From contig NZ_JABFMV010000008.1 in the NCBI RefSeq assembly GCF_013359685.1, positions 62,001-126,000 of the forward strand: 64,000 bases of DNA, given 5' to 3'. The notes under the pieces were generated by a model. It searched no databases. It saw only the letters and a program-made list of their open reading frames with translations, and had not been told where the DNA came from. Positions 38,766-47,401 of the stretch are shown piece after piece (positions within the stretch are counted from its first letter, which is position 1; each line of letters begins with the position of its first letter). The position numbers and the translations under genes are program-made. The DNA is from Leifsonia sp. C5G2 (GTDB taxonomy: Bacteria > Actinomycetota > Actinomycetes > Actinomycetales > Microbacteriaceae).

Positions 38766-40576
38766 GCACGACGACAGTGCTGGGCGTCGAGGGCGAGGAG
38801 CGCAACGACCTCAGCAAAGAGGAGAGCAGGCAGATCCGCGGGCGTTCGCTGCGGCTGCTCGGTTCGCTGCTGCATCCGCTACGGTCGCGGCTGCTGCTGA
38901 CCGCGGTGGTGGTCGTGGTGAGCACGGCCGCGCAGGTGGCCGGCCCCGCGATCATCGCGTTCGGCATCGACAACGGACTGCCGGCCCTGCTGAAGCAGGA
39001 CTGGTTCCCGCTGGCGGCCGCCGGTGTCGCGTACCTGGTCACCGGCATCATCGGCGCCGGCCTGATCGCCTGGTACACGGTGCTGAGCGCGCGGATCAGC
39101 CAGGCCATCCTGATCGACCTGCGCAAGCGGGTGTTCCTGCACACGCAGAAGCTCTCGCTGGAGTTCCACGAGTCGTACACGTCCGGCCGCATCATCTCGC
39201 GCCAGACGAGCGACCTCGACTCCATCCGCGAGCTGCTCGACTCCGGCATCAACCAGCTGGTGCAGGGCGTGCTGTACATGCTCTTCATCGCGATCGCGCT
39301 GTTCTCGATCGACTGGGCGAGCGGTGTGGTGCTGGTGTGCTCGCTGGTGCCCCTGTACCTGCTCACCCGCTGGTTCCAGAAGCGCTCGCAGAGGCTGTTC
39401 CGCATCTCGCGGGTGGCGTCGGCCAAGCTGATCGTGCACTTCGTGGAGACCATGACCGGCATCCGCGCGGTCAAGGCGTTCCGCAAGGAGAAGCGCAACG
39501 AGAAGGAGTTCGGCGGCCTGGTCGAGGACTACCGGGATGTCAACGCGCGCGTCATCCAGCTGTTCGGGATCTTCGACCCGGGCCTCGTGATGATCGGCAA
39601 CGTGGCGGTCGGCGTCGTGCTGCTCGTCGGGGGCTTCCGGGTCGCCGACGGCCAGCTCGCGATCGGCGTGCTGCTGGCGGTGCTGCTGTACACGCGCCGG
39701 TTCTTCGACCCGATCGAGGAGATGGCGATGTTCTACAACTCCTACCAGTCGGCCGCGGCCGCGCTGGAGAAGATCTCCGGCGTCCTGGAGGAGGAGCCGA
39801 GCGTCCCCGACCCGGTGAAGCCGGTCGACCTGTGGCAGGCGGAGGGCCACGTGCGCTTCGACGGCGTGACCTTCGCGTACAAGCGCGACCGGGTGATCCT
39901 GCCGGAGTTCACGCTCGACATCCCGGCGGGGCAGACCGTCGCGCTGGTGGGCTCCACGGGTGCGGGCAAGTCGACGCTGGCCAAGCTGATCTCGCGGTTC
40001 TACGACCCCAGCGAGGGCTCGGTGATGCTGGACGGCGTGGATCTGCGCGACCTGCACCCGAAGGACCTGCGCCGCGCGATCGTCATGGTCACGCAGGAGG
40101 CCTACCTGTTCAGCGGCTCGGTCGCCGACAACATCGCGCTCGGCAAGCCGGACGCGACGCGCGAGGAGATCGTGCGGGCGGCGGAGGCGGTCGGCGCCCA
40201 CGAGTTCATCGAGGGCCTGCCGAACGGCTACGACACCGACGTGAACAAGCGCGGCGGCCGGGTCTCGGCGGGTCAGCGGCAGCTGATCTCGTTCGCCCGG
40301 GCGTTCCTCGCCGACCCGTCGGTGCTCATCCTGGACGAGGCCACCAGCTCGCTCGACATCCCGAGCGAGCGCCTGGTGCAGGAGGCGCTGCAGACGCTGC
40401 TCGCCGACCGCACCGCCGTGATCATCGCGCACCGTCTGTCGACGGTCGCCATCGCGGACCGCGTGCTCGTGATGGAGCACGGCCGGGTGGTGGAGGACGG
40501 CACGCCGGACGACCTGATCGCCGGCACAGGGCGCTTCGCCCAGCTGCACGCCGCCTGGCGCGACTCGCTGGTGTAG
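38762..40576 (+). CDS. Heterodimeric ABC exporter, subunit 2 (catalytic Walker B, altered signature)
   Basis: A 604-residue half-transporter with six helices and a nucleotide-binding domain. Motifs are Walker [10 protein letters not shown], signature [14 protein letters not shown] (Ala in place of the second Gly-type position of LSGGQ), Walker [13 protein letters not shown] with the catalytic Glu, and IIAHRLST. Its catalytic site would be completed by the LSGGQ of subunit 1, while subunit 1's Asp-Asp site faces this altered signature. That is the one-active-site plan of heterodimeric exporters. GTG 38762 overlaps the previous stop as GTGA. Confidence 0.93.
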   Translation: MSTTTVLGVEGEERNDLSKEESRQIRGRSLRLLGSLLHPLRSRLLLTAVVVVVSTAAQVAGPAIIAFGIDNGLPALLKQDWFPLAAAGVAYLVTGIIGAGLIAWYTVLSARISQAILIDLRKRVFLHTQKLSLEFHESYTSGRIISRQTSDLDSIRELLDSGINQLVQGVLYMLFIAIALFSIDWASGVVLVCSLVPLYLLTRWFQKRSQRLFRISRVASAKLIVHFVETMTGIRAVKAFRKEKRNEKEFGGLVEDYRDVNARVIQLFGIFDPGLVMIGNVAVGVVLLVGGFRVADGQLAIGVLLAVLLYTRRFFDPIEEMAMFYNSYQSAAAALEKISGVLEEEPSVPDPVKPVDLWQAEGHVRFDGVTFAYKRDRVILPEFTLDIPAGQTVALVGSTGAGKSTLAKLISRFYDPSEGSVMLDGVDLRDLHPKDLRRAIVMVTQEAYLFSGSVADNIALGKPDATREEIVRAAEAVGAHEFIEGLPNGYDTDVNKRGGRVSAGQRQLISFARAFLADPSVLILDEATSSLDIPSERLVQEALQTLLADRTAVIIAHRLSTVAIADRVLVMEHGRVVEDGTPDDLIAGTGRFAQLHAAWRDSLV

Positions 40577-40597
40577 CGCGCAGCGAGGCAGGGCTCC

Positions 40598-40633
40598 GAC
40601 GGGGCCACGGGAGGAGACTCCCGTGGCCCCGTC
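40598..40633 (+). terminator. Exporter operon terminator
   Basis: A perfect 16-bp stem (40598-40613 with 40618-40633) with loop GAGA, 22 bases after the stop. It also faces the end of the convergent gene at 40661. Confidence 0.88.
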
Positions 40634-40660
40634 TCCTGTCTCCGGCGGCGAGGGGTCGAG

Positions 40661-41614
40661 TCAGCCGGCCGGGGACCAGGTGGTCCGCGCGCGCGTCGGG
40701 CGACGCGGAGCGCGTGAGGATGTGCGGGTGCGGGCCCGGACGATGACGACCTCGGCTCCCTCGTCGATGTAGCCGCTCGCGGTGGCCGGGTCGGCGTACC
40801 GCTCGTCGGCGCCGCTGACGATGGAGATGCAGTCGGCGACGACCGCCCGGCCGAGCGACGCGGTGACGACCGTGCCGAAGGTCGCAGGGGCGATCAGCGA
40901 GCGGACGCTGCGGGCGAGCTCGGCGACCTCCGCCGGGCGCACGGAGGCGCGCGTCGCCAGGATCTCGCCGAGGTCGAGCATCGCGGGCCTGCGCCCGGTC
41001 GCCGCGGCGATCGCGGTGTAGGCGGCGGACGCCTCGCGCAGGTCCGCGGCGATCCGGGCGGCCGGGGCACCCGCGGGCAGGCGGAGGGACAGGCCCGCCA
41101 CGCGGATGCCGAGGATCTGGGCGTGGCGCGCGGCCGCCACCGCATGCTCCGGCGCGAGCCGGAGGAGCACAGCCGTCTCGGCCGGTGCGCCAACGAAGAC
41201 GTCGAGGGCGTGGACGTCGTCCACGACGAACAGGCGCACCCCGGCGTCCCACGCACGCCGGCGCTCGTGCCACGCCGCCCCGGTCGCGGCGTGCAGCACA
41301 CGGCGCGGATCGGCGTCGACGCGGCGGAGCGCCTCCAGCCCGGCGTCGCTCGCCACGCTGAAGCCGGAACCGTCCGCGGCGAAGCCGGCCAGCAGGCGGG
41401 GGTGGGCCAGTGCGGTCACCTCGTAGCGCGCATCCACCCACGGCAGAGCCTCGCGCAGTTCGCGGAACCGGCGGGCGGCACGGTCGAGGTCGATCACGAC
41501 CACGGGAGAGGGCGCTGCGCCGGCGGCCGCCCCGGACGCCGGGCCGGGCCGGACGGCCGTGCCGTCGGGGTCGGCGGCGCCGGTCGGGTCGGCGGCTCGC
41601 GTGACGGTGGACAT
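40661..41614 (-). CDS. Fold-type III decarboxylase/racemase-like barrel protein lacking the PLP lysine
   Basis: About 317 residues. After a low-complexity head (1-35), the sequence follows the ornithine/diaminopimelate decarboxylase barrel: VVVIDLDRAARRFRELREALPWVDARYEVTALAHPRLLAGFAADGSGFSVASDAGLEALRRV, and later GRAVVADCISIVSG, which aligns with the family's GRALVADAG. Where the family has Y-A-V-K-A-N with the Schiff-base lysine, this protein has Y-E-V-T-A-L (T67). The C-terminal beta domain is short and ends in an Arg/Thr-rich tail. It may be a pseudoenzyme. ATG 41614 is chosen for the GAGGAGAGGG before it. Confidence 0.6.
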   Translation of the reverse strand: MSTVTRAADPTGAADPDGTAVRPGPASGAAAGAAPSPVVVIDLDRAARRFRELREALPWVDARYEVTALAHPRLLAGFAADGSGFSVASDAGLEALRRVDADPRRVLHAATGAAWHERRRAWDAGVRLFVVDDVHALDVFVGAPAETAVLLRLAPEHAVAAARHAQILGIRVAGLSLRLPAGAPAARIAADLREASAAYTAIAAATGRRPAMLDLGEILATRASVRPAEVAELARSVRSLIAPATFGTVVTASLGRAVVADCISIVSGADERYADPATASGYIDEGAEVVIVRARTRTSSRAPRRPTRARTTWSPAG

Positions 41615-41790
41615 CGCCCTCTCCTCGGTCGTACGTCCCGCCACGACGGGCGGGTCCCCCTCCGTTCGGGTCGGTGAGGTTGTCTCATATCGTGGCCTCG
41701 CCCGATCTGACCCGCATCCGGGGGGTCACGAGATTCCGAATGCGTGGAGGCACGGATGAATGCCGGGTCGCGTGCGGAGATGATGGGCAC

Positions 41791-42138
41791 ATGTCCCTCC
41801 GTGTTGTGATCGTCGACGACCACGAACGGTTCCGCGAACAAGCCGCGGAGCTGCTCCGTCTGGAGCGGTTCACGGTCGTGGGCGACACGGACACGGCGGC
41901 TCGCGGCGTCGAGCTGAGCAGGCGGCTGGCCCCCGACGTCGTCCTCCTCGACATCGGCCTGCCGGACGCCAGCGGCTTCGACGTGGTCGCCGCGATGCGG
42001 GCCGTCGGAGCGGTCGTCGTGCTCACCTCCAGCCGCTCGGCGAAGGACTACGGCAGACGTGTGGCCGACAGCGGGGCAGAGGGCTTCGTCAGCAAAGACG
42101 AACTGACCGGTGAGGCGATCCGCAGCCTGCTAAGGTAA
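41791..42138 (+). CDS. Receiver-only response regulator
   Basis: A 115-residue single receiver domain: acidic pair D9-D10 (VVIVDDHERFR), phosphoacceptor D54 (VVLLDIGLPD), the conserved Thr in VVLTSSRS and the Lys in GFVSKDEL. No output domain follows; the gene stops five bases before the next regulator. It may act as a phosphate sink or protein-interaction switch for the kinase encoded downstream. ATG 41791 is the only start fitting the fold. Confidence 0.88.
   Translation: MSLRVVIVDDHERFREQAAELLRLERFTVVGDTDTAARGVELSRRLAPDVVLLDIGLPDASGFDVVAAMRAVGAVVVLTSSRSAKDYGRRVADSGAEGFVSKDELTGEAIRSLLR
42131..42136 (+). promoter_or_regulatory. -10 element of a leaderless promoter for the NarL-type regulator
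   Basis: TAAGGT, overlapping the stop of the receiver-only gene, ends six bases before GTG 42143. Confidence 0.5.
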
Positions 42139-42142
42139 GCGC

Positions 42143-42826
42143 GTGAGCGGGGGACAGACAGATGGTTCCCGCGCGCTCCGGGTGGCCGTCGCCGACGATG
42201 CAGTGCTGCTGCGCGAAGGGATCGGCCAGATCCTGCGTGCGGGCGGTATGGAGGTCGTCGCATCGGTCGACACCGCTGAGGAGCTCCTCGGCGCCGTCGC
42301 GGACGACGACGGCATCGACGCCATCGTGCTCGACATCAAGATGCCGCCGACCCACACCGACGAGGGGCTGCGCGCACTGGAACGCCTGCGGGCCGGCGGG
42401 AACCGCGCCGGAGTGCTCCTGCTCTCCATGTACACGACCGCGTCGTACGCGATCCGCGCGATGAGCGCCGGCAGCGGCACGGGCTACCTGCTGAAGGACC
42501 GCGTCGCCGACGCCGACACGCTGGTCAGCGCCGTGCGCACGGTCGCCCGCGGCGGCTCCGTCGTCGACCCCGAGGTCGTGCAGCTGCTCGTGACGGCCCG
42601 ATCCTCCGAGGCAACCGTCGAGTCGCTGTCCGCCCGCGAGCGCGACGTGCTGCGGCTCATGGCCGAGGGCAAGTCGAACGTCGGCATCGCCGGCGACCTG
42701 CACCTCAGCCTCCGCACCGTCGAGTCGCACATCGGCCACATCATGGCGAAGCTCGGTGTGGAGGACTCCGCGGAGGGCCACCGGAGGGTGCTCGCCGTGC
42801 TGCGGTTCCTCGGCCGGGACGCCTGA
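42143..42826 (+). CDS. NarL/FixJ-family response regulator
   Basis: A 227-residue regulator. The receiver has D18-D19, phosphoacceptor D64 (AIVLDIKMPP), and LLKDRVADADTLVSAVRTVARGG. The C-terminal LuxR-type helix-turn-helix (LSARERDVLRLMAEGKSNVGIAGDLHLSLRTVESHIGHIMAKLGV) binds DNA. It is followed five bases later by the histidine kinase gene, so the two form the core of a two-component system. The signal and targets are unknown. Confidence 0.95.
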   Translation: MSGGQTDGSRALRVAVADDAVLLREGIGQILRAGGMEVVASVDTAEELLGAVADDDGIDAIVLDIKMPPTHTDEGLRALERLRAGGNRAGVLLLSMYTTASYAIRAMSAGSGTGYLLKDRVADADTLVSAVRTVARGGSVVDPEVVQLLVTARSSEATVESLSARERDVLRLMAEGKSNVGIAGDLHLSLRTVESHIGHIMAKLGVEDSAEGHRRVLAVLRFLGRDA

Positions 42827-42831
42827 GCCCC

Positions 42832-44613
42832 ATGGACGCCGGACGGCCGGCCTTCGCGCGCATCGCCCTCCGCGCGCTCGCGGTGGCCGTCGCGGTCGCC
42901 TCCAACGTGATCGCGCAGGTGATCAGCGCGATGACCGGCGACTACGGGCCGCGTCCTGCGGGCCTGGGCTGGGCGCTCATCTTCATCTCCGTCGCCATGG
43001 TCTACATCGTGTGCGCCGTGGTCGCGTGGCGTATCGTCCGCAGTCCCGTTCCGGGGTGGCTGATGGTCGGCGCCGCCCTCTTCTGGTCGGCCGGCGCGTG
43101 GTACCCCCTGGTGCGCCAGTGGGGCTGGGTGTGGCCGTGGGTGGCGGGCGTCACCGACCTGTGGGCCGTCCTGGTCGGCATCCTCGTGCTCTGCTATCCG
43201 ACCGGTCGGCTGACCGCGCGCTTCGACCGCGTGGTGGTGCTGGCCGTGGCGGTCGCGTTCGCGGTCCGGCTGGGCGGAATCCTGCTGTTCTCCTCGCCCG
43301 CGCCCGCGGAGTGCGGATGCGCCACCAACCCGTACGCGGTGCTGCCGAGCGACACTGCCGACTTCTGGCTGGGCATCGCCTGGCGCGCCGTCGGTCTCGC
43401 CCTGATGCTCACCGTCGCCGCCCGCCTCATCGCCCGCTGGTTCACCAGCTCGCTCCCGGCCAGGCGCGTCGCGTTCGTGATGCCGCTGGCGATCCTGCTC
43501 TGGTGCTACGGCACGGTGCAGGACTCGCTGAGCTTCGCGCTCGACTGGGACGGCGGCTGGCTGCAGTTCATCCCGCCCGTCGCGATCGCGCTCATCCCTC
43601 CCGCCTTCGTCGGCGGAGTGATGTACGCGCGCGGGCTGCGCTCCCGCGTGGCCGACCTGGTGATCGTCGCGCGCGACAAGGTCGACCGCGAGCTGTGGGA
43701 GTCGAGCCTCGCGCGCACGCTGCACGATCCGTCGCTCCGCGTGTTCTGGTGGGACGAACCGCTGCAGACGTACCAGACCAGCGACGGGAGCCCGGTCCCC
43801 GACGCAGGACCCACCGACCGCCCCGGCCGCTCGACGCTCGCCATCGACTCGGACCAGGGCCCGATCGCCCTCATCGAGCACGACGTCGCCCTCGCGCAGG
43901 ACGACCGGTTGCTCGACGCCGTTTCCTCCGCCCTGCTGCTCTCCGTCGACAACGACCGGCTGCGGGAGCGGCTGCAGCGCACCATCCAGGAGCTGCGGGA
44001 GTCGCGCCTGCGCATCGTCGAGGAGGGCTACCTGGCCCGTCGGCGGCTGGAACGCGACCTGCACGACGGCAGCCAGCAGCAACTGGTCTCGCTCGCGATC
44101 AGCCTGCGGATCGCCACCGCGAAGGCCGAGGCGCACGGCGACGAGGACCTCGCCGGCGACCTCCAGCGCGCGTCCGGTCAGCTCGCGGACGCGCTGCGGG
44201 AGCTGCGGGAGCTGGCGCGCGGCATCCACCCGACCGTGCTCACCGACGGCGACCTGCGCTCGGCCATCGAGGAGCTCGGGATGCGCAGCCACCTGCCCGT
44301 CGAGGTGGACGTCGACATTCCGGGACGTCTGCCGGAGGTCGTCGAGGAGACCATCTACTACTGCGTCTCCGAGTGCCTCGCCAACGCCGCGAAGCACGCC
44401 CGCGCCCGCACCTGCTCGGTCGTGGTCGCAGCCGCCGACTCCACCGTGAGCGTCGTCGTGAAGGACGACGGTCAGGGCGGAGCCCGCATCGAGCCGGGCG
44501 GCGGGCTCGAGGGCCTGCGCGACCGGGTGGAGGCCGTGTCCGGCCGGGCGGACGTGCGTTCGGTGGAAGGGCTCGGAACGATCGTGGAGCTGACCATCCC
44601 GCTCGGCGCCTGA
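42832..44613 (+). CDS. Membrane sensor histidine kinase (HisKA_3 family)
   Basis: A 593-residue kinase. About seven hydrophobic segments fill residues 10-270. A cytoplasmic part follows with the HisKA_3 dimerisation motif RRRLERDLHDGSQQQLVSLAI, phosphoacceptor near H411, and a HATPase_c domain with N-box CVSECLANAAKHA, G1 VVKDDGQGGARI and G2 GGGLEGLRDRVEAV. This class partners NarL-type regulators such as the one just upstream. No periplasmic sensor domain is obvious, so it may sense a membrane-associated signal. Confidence 0.93.
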   Translation: MDAGRPAFARIALRALAVAVAVASNVIAQVISAMTGDYGPRPAGLGWALIFISVAMVYIVCAVVAWRIVRSPVPGWLMVGAALFWSAGAWYPLVRQWGWVWPWVAGVTDLWAVLVGILVLCYPTGRLTARFDRVVVLAVAVAFAVRLGGILLFSSPAPAECGCATNPYAVLPSDTADFWLGIAWRAVGLALMLTVAARLIARWFTSSLPARRVAFVMPLAILLWCYGTVQDSLSFALDWDGGWLQFIPPVAIALIPPAFVGGVMYARGLRSRVADLVIVARDKVDRELWESSLARTLHDPSLRVFWWDEPLQTYQTSDGSPVPDAGPTDRPGRSTLAIDSDQGPIALIEHDVALAQDDRLLDAVSSALLLSVDNDRLRERLQRTIQELRESRLRIVEEGYLARRRLERDLHDGSQQQLVSLAISLRIATAKAEAHGDEDLAGDLQRASGQLADALRELRELARGIHPTVLTDGDLRSAIEELGMRSHLPVEVDVDIPGRLPEVVEETIYYCVSECLANAAKHARARTCSVVVAAADSTVSVVVKDDGQGGARIEPGGGLEGLRDRVEAVSGRADVRSVEGLGTIVELTIPLGA

Positions 44614-44654
44614 CCGGGAGGTGTTTCTTCAGCGCGTCGACGCGCGGCCGGGAC

Positions 44655-45077
44655 CTACTTCGTCGCGGCCTTCGCCGCCCAGACCTGCTCGCCGATGTTG
44701 AAGGCGGTCCACCCGCCGGGGCAGCGATAGGCCTTCGGCGGCAGACCGTCGACGGGCCACCAGCTGTCCTGGATCGGCGGCTTCGGGACCGGGACCTCCG
44801 TGATGCAGACGTTCGGCTTGATGATCGACTTGGCCCCGTAGGTCAGGATCGCCGACCCGTTCTGGCGGTCGTAGTCGACCCGGATGATCGTCGCGTCGTC
44901 GGGCACGAAACCGGGGGAGCCGAACGCGGAGGTGCCGGCTGCCTTCATGTCCTTCGCCGTATCGAAGATGTCCGCCTCCACGTGAGGCTCGAACGCGCTC
45001 ACCACCGAGCATCCGGAGAGGGTCAGGGCGAGCAGGGAGATCGTCGCGATGACTCCGGCGGTTCGGATGCGGGGCAC
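44655..45077 (-). CDS. Small lipoprotein of unknown function
   Basis: A 140-residue product with a lipoprotein signal (RIRTAGVIATISLLALTLSGC, lipid-modified C23). The mature part has two further cysteines (PNVCITEVP and AYRCPGGWTAF) that could form a disulfide. I do not recognise the family. It starts at GTG 45077 behind CTGGAG and is convergent with the histidine kinase gene, which may be coincidental. Confidence 0.75.
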   Translation of the reverse strand: MPRIRTAGVIATISLLALTLSGCSVVSAFEPHVEADIFDTAKDMKAAGTSAFGSPGFVPDDATIIRVDYDRQNGSAILTYGAKSIIKPNVCITEVPVPKPPIQDSWWPVDGLPPKAYRCPGGWTAFNIGEQVWAAKAATK

Positions 45078-45140
45078 GGGCAGCTCCAGGAGAAGTGGAC
45101 AGGGTCTGTTAACGCAGTGAACACTACGCGGCTGAACGAA

Positions 45141-45527
45141 TCATCGGCCGGAGGGATGATTCCCCCCACCCGCATCCCACGGTACAGCCCCGTCGAGCCG
45201 GGCGGTGCGCAGGTCGACGCGGTACGGCGCGTCCCCGCCGCCCAGGAGCGGCGTCCCCTCGGCCCGGTAATGCTGCAGGGCGAGGTGCTCGTGGTTCGCG
45301 GGCGGATGGCCGCTCGCCCGCACGACGCGCCACCACGGCACGTCGCTGCCGTAGTACGCCATCACCTGGCCGACCATGCGCGCGGCCCGCGAGCCGAGCG
45401 TCGCCGCGACGTCTCCATAGGTCATGACGCGGCCAGGCGGGATGGCGTCCACGACGTTCAGGACCCGCTCGACGAAGGAGCCCGGCGCATCGTCGGGACC
45501 CGGTCGGCCGTCAGAGATCGAGGGCAC
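45141..45527 (-). CDS. ATL alkyltransferase-like DNA repair protein (MGMT family)
   Basis: A 128-residue member of the MGMT fold: FVERVLNVVDAIPPGRVMTYGDVAATLGSRAARMVGQVM, then DVPWWRVVRASG. In O6-methylguanine methyltransferases the last motif is PCHRV with the acceptor cysteine; here PWWRV replaces it, the hallmark of ATL proteins. ATLs bind alkylated guanine and flag it for nucleotide excision repair without dealkylating it. The GTG start overlaps the end of the GNAT gene by 17 bases on the same strand, so the start is the weakest part of this call. Confidence 0.83.
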   Translation of the reverse strand: MPSISDGRPGPDDAPGSFVERVLNVVDAIPPGRVMTYGDVAATLGSRAARMVGQVMAYYGSDVPWWRVVRASGHPPANHEHLALQHYRAEGTPLLGGGDAPYRVDLRTARLDGAVPWDAGGGNHPSGR

Positions 45528-45963
45528 CGATCGTCTCGCCGTACTGGGTCTCGCCGATCGGCTGGAAGCCGCTGCGGAGGAAGAACTGCTCCGGGCCGAG
45601 CTCGCCGGACTCCCAGATGACGTAGAGGCGCTGGTGGCCGCGCGCGCGGGCCTCGTCGGCGAGGGCGCGGACCGCGAAGGTGCCGATTCCGCGGCCCTGG
45701 TCGTCCGCATCCACGTTGATGCGCCAGAGGATGGCCTTGAACTCCTCGTGCTCGGCGTTCGGGTCGAAGCTGCCCATGACGAAGGCGACGACCTCGTCGC
45801 CGTCGAGGACGACGCGCTGCCAGGAGGTCGTGGGGTCCGGGATGGCCGCAGCGGCCGAGTAGGAGACCGGAGCCACGAACTGCTCCTGGCCTGGCTTCAG
45901 TGTGAGCGCGTTCGCCGCAACCACGTTCCGCGCGCTCAACTCTTCCAGTCTCAACTCAGCCAT
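45511..45963 (-). CDS. GNAT family N-acetyltransferase
   Basis: A 150-residue GNAT protein resembling the spermidine/diamine acetyltransferase-like group. It has VVLDGDEVVAFVMGSFDP, the core AILWRINVDADDQGRGIGTFAVRAL with the acetyl-CoA loop, and a C-terminal GPEQFFLRSGFQPIGE. The substrate is not predictable. TACCCT on the minus strand (45975-45970) ends six bases before ATG 45963, indicating leaderless transcription and excluding the longer in-frame start. It overlaps the ATL gene downstream, with which it is probably cotranscribed. Confidence 0.85.
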   Translation of the reverse strand: MAELRLEELSARNVVAANALTLKPGQEQFVAPVSYSAAAAIPDPTTSWQRVVLDGDEVVAFVMGSFDPNAEHEEFKAILWRINVDADDQGRGIGTFAVRALADEARARGHQRLYVIWESGELGPEQFFLRSGFQPIGETQYGETIGALDL

Positions 45964-46034
45964 GACGAAAGGGTAACGTGCGCGGGCGACCGAGGCATAG
46001 CTCGGCCGCAACCCGACCGTTCGCCGGGAGAAAG

Positions 46035-46052
46035 TGTCTCGATGTCAAGATA
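46035..46052. promoter_or_regulatory. 18-bp dyad upstream of icd
   Basis: TGTCTCGATGTCAAGATA, an imperfect dyad between the divergent GNAT gene and icd. TAAGCT at 46068-46073, 15 bases downstream, is a plausible icd -10 element, so the dyad would cover the -35 region. See the similar site upstream of sucC. Confidence 0.45.
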
Positions 46053-46109
46053 GTTGCCGCGAACGGGTAAGCTGTCGTCGGCTGAAACGGCAGACACCCC
46101 AGGAGAACC

Positions 46110-47324
46110 ATGGACAAGATCAAGGTTGACGGAACGGTCGTCGAACTCGACGGCGACGAGATGACTCGCATCATCTGGAAGGCCATCAAAGACTCTCTCA
46201 TCCACCCGTACCTCGACGTGAACCTCGAGTACTACGACCTCGGCATCCAGAAGCGCGACGAGACCGACGACCAGATCACCATCGACGCGGCGCACGCCAT
46301 CCAGAAGCACGGCGTCGGCGTGAAGTGCGCGACGATCACGCCCGACGAGGCGCGCGTCGAGGAGTTCGGCCTGAACAAGATGTGGCGGAGCCCGAACGGC
46401 ACCATCCGCAACATCCTCGGCGGCGTCGTCTTCCGCGAGCCGATCATCATCTCGAACATCCCGCGGCTGGTCCCGGGCTGGAACAAGCCGATCGTCATCG
46501 GCCGTCACGCCTTCGGCGACCAGTACCGCGCGACCGACTTCGTCTTCGACGGCCCCGGGACGCTGACCATGAGCTTCCAGCCGGCCGACGGCGGTGAGGC
46601 GCAGTCGTTCGAGATCTACCAGGCGCCCGGCGCCGGCGTCGCGATGGGCATGTACAACCAGGACGCGTCCATCCGCGACTTCGCCCGCGCCTCCTTCAAC
46701 TACGGCCTCGACCGTCAGTACCCGGTGTACCTCTCCACCAAGAACACGATCCTGAAGGCCTACGACGGCCGCTTCAAGGACCTGTTCCAGGAGGTCTTCG
46801 ACACCGAGTACAAGGAGAAGTTCGACGCGGCCGGCCTCACCTACGAGCACCGCCTGATCGACGACATGGTCGCCTCCAGTCTCAAGTGGGAGGGCGGCTA
46901 CGTCTGGGCCTGCAAGAACTACGACGGCGACGTGCAGTCCGACACGGTCGCGCAGGGCTTCGGCTCGCTCGGCCTGATGACGTCGGTGCTGACCACGCCC
47001 GACGGCTCCGTCGTCGAGGCGGAGGCCGCGCACGGCACGGTGACCCGCCACTACCGTCAGTACCAGCAGGGCAAGCCCACCTCCACCAACCCGATCGCCT
47101 CGATCTTCGCCTGGACGCGCGGCCTCGCGCACCGCGGCAAGCTCGACGGCAACCAGGACCTGATCGACTTCACCCACACCCTCGAGGACGTCGTGGTGAA
47201 GACGGTCGAGGAGGGCAAGATGACCAAGGACCTCGCGCTCCTGGTCGGCCCGGAGCAGAAGTTCCTCACCACCGAGGAGTTCCTGGACGCGATCGCCGCC
47301 AACCTGAAGGCCCGCCTCTCCTAA
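46110..47324 (+). CDS. icd: NADP-dependent isocitrate dehydrogenase
   Basis: A 404-residue homodimeric isocitrate dehydrogenase, of the type shared with eukaryotic NADP enzymes. It oxidatively decarboxylates isocitrate to 2-oxoglutarate. The opening [28 protein letters not shown], the substrate-binding segment [21 protein letters not shown], and [39 protein letters not shown] are diagnostic. AGGAG lies four bases before the ATG. A long hairpin follows the stop. Confidence 0.97.
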   Translation: MDKIKVDGTVVELDGDEMTRIIWKAIKDSLIHPYLDVNLEYYDLGIQKRDETDDQITIDAAHAIQKHGVGVKCATITPDEARVEEFGLNKMWRSPNGTIRNILGGVVFREPIIISNIPRLVPGWNKPIVIGRHAFGDQYRATDFVFDGPGTLTMSFQPADGGEAQSFEIYQAPGAGVAMGMYNQDASIRDFARASFNYGLDRQYPVYLSTKNTILKAYDGRFKDLFQEVFDTEYKEKFDAAGLTYEHRLIDDMVASSLKWEGGYVWACKNYDGDVQSDTVAQGFGSLGLMTSVLTTPDGSVVEAEAAHGTVTRHYRQYQQGKPTSTNPIASIFAWTRGLAHRGKLDGNQDLIDFTHTLEDVVVKTVEEGKMTKDLALLVGPEQKFLTTEEFLDAIAANLKARLS

Positions 47325-47338
47325 CCCTCCCTCGCGAC

Positions 47339-47391
47339 ATTCGTGCCGAATGCGCGCTCTCCGTCACGGATTGCGCGCATTCGGCACGAAT
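47339..47391. repeat. Long inverted repeat after icd
   Basis: A perfect 19-bp stem (47339-47357 with 47373-47391) with a 15-base loop, between the convergent icd and SDR genes. Its outer core ATTCGTGCCGAAT differs by one base from the ATTCGTGACGAAT repeats at 3797. It could serve as a bidirectional terminator but has no T-run. Confidence 0.88.
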
Positions 47392-47401
47392 CGTTAAGGG
47401 G

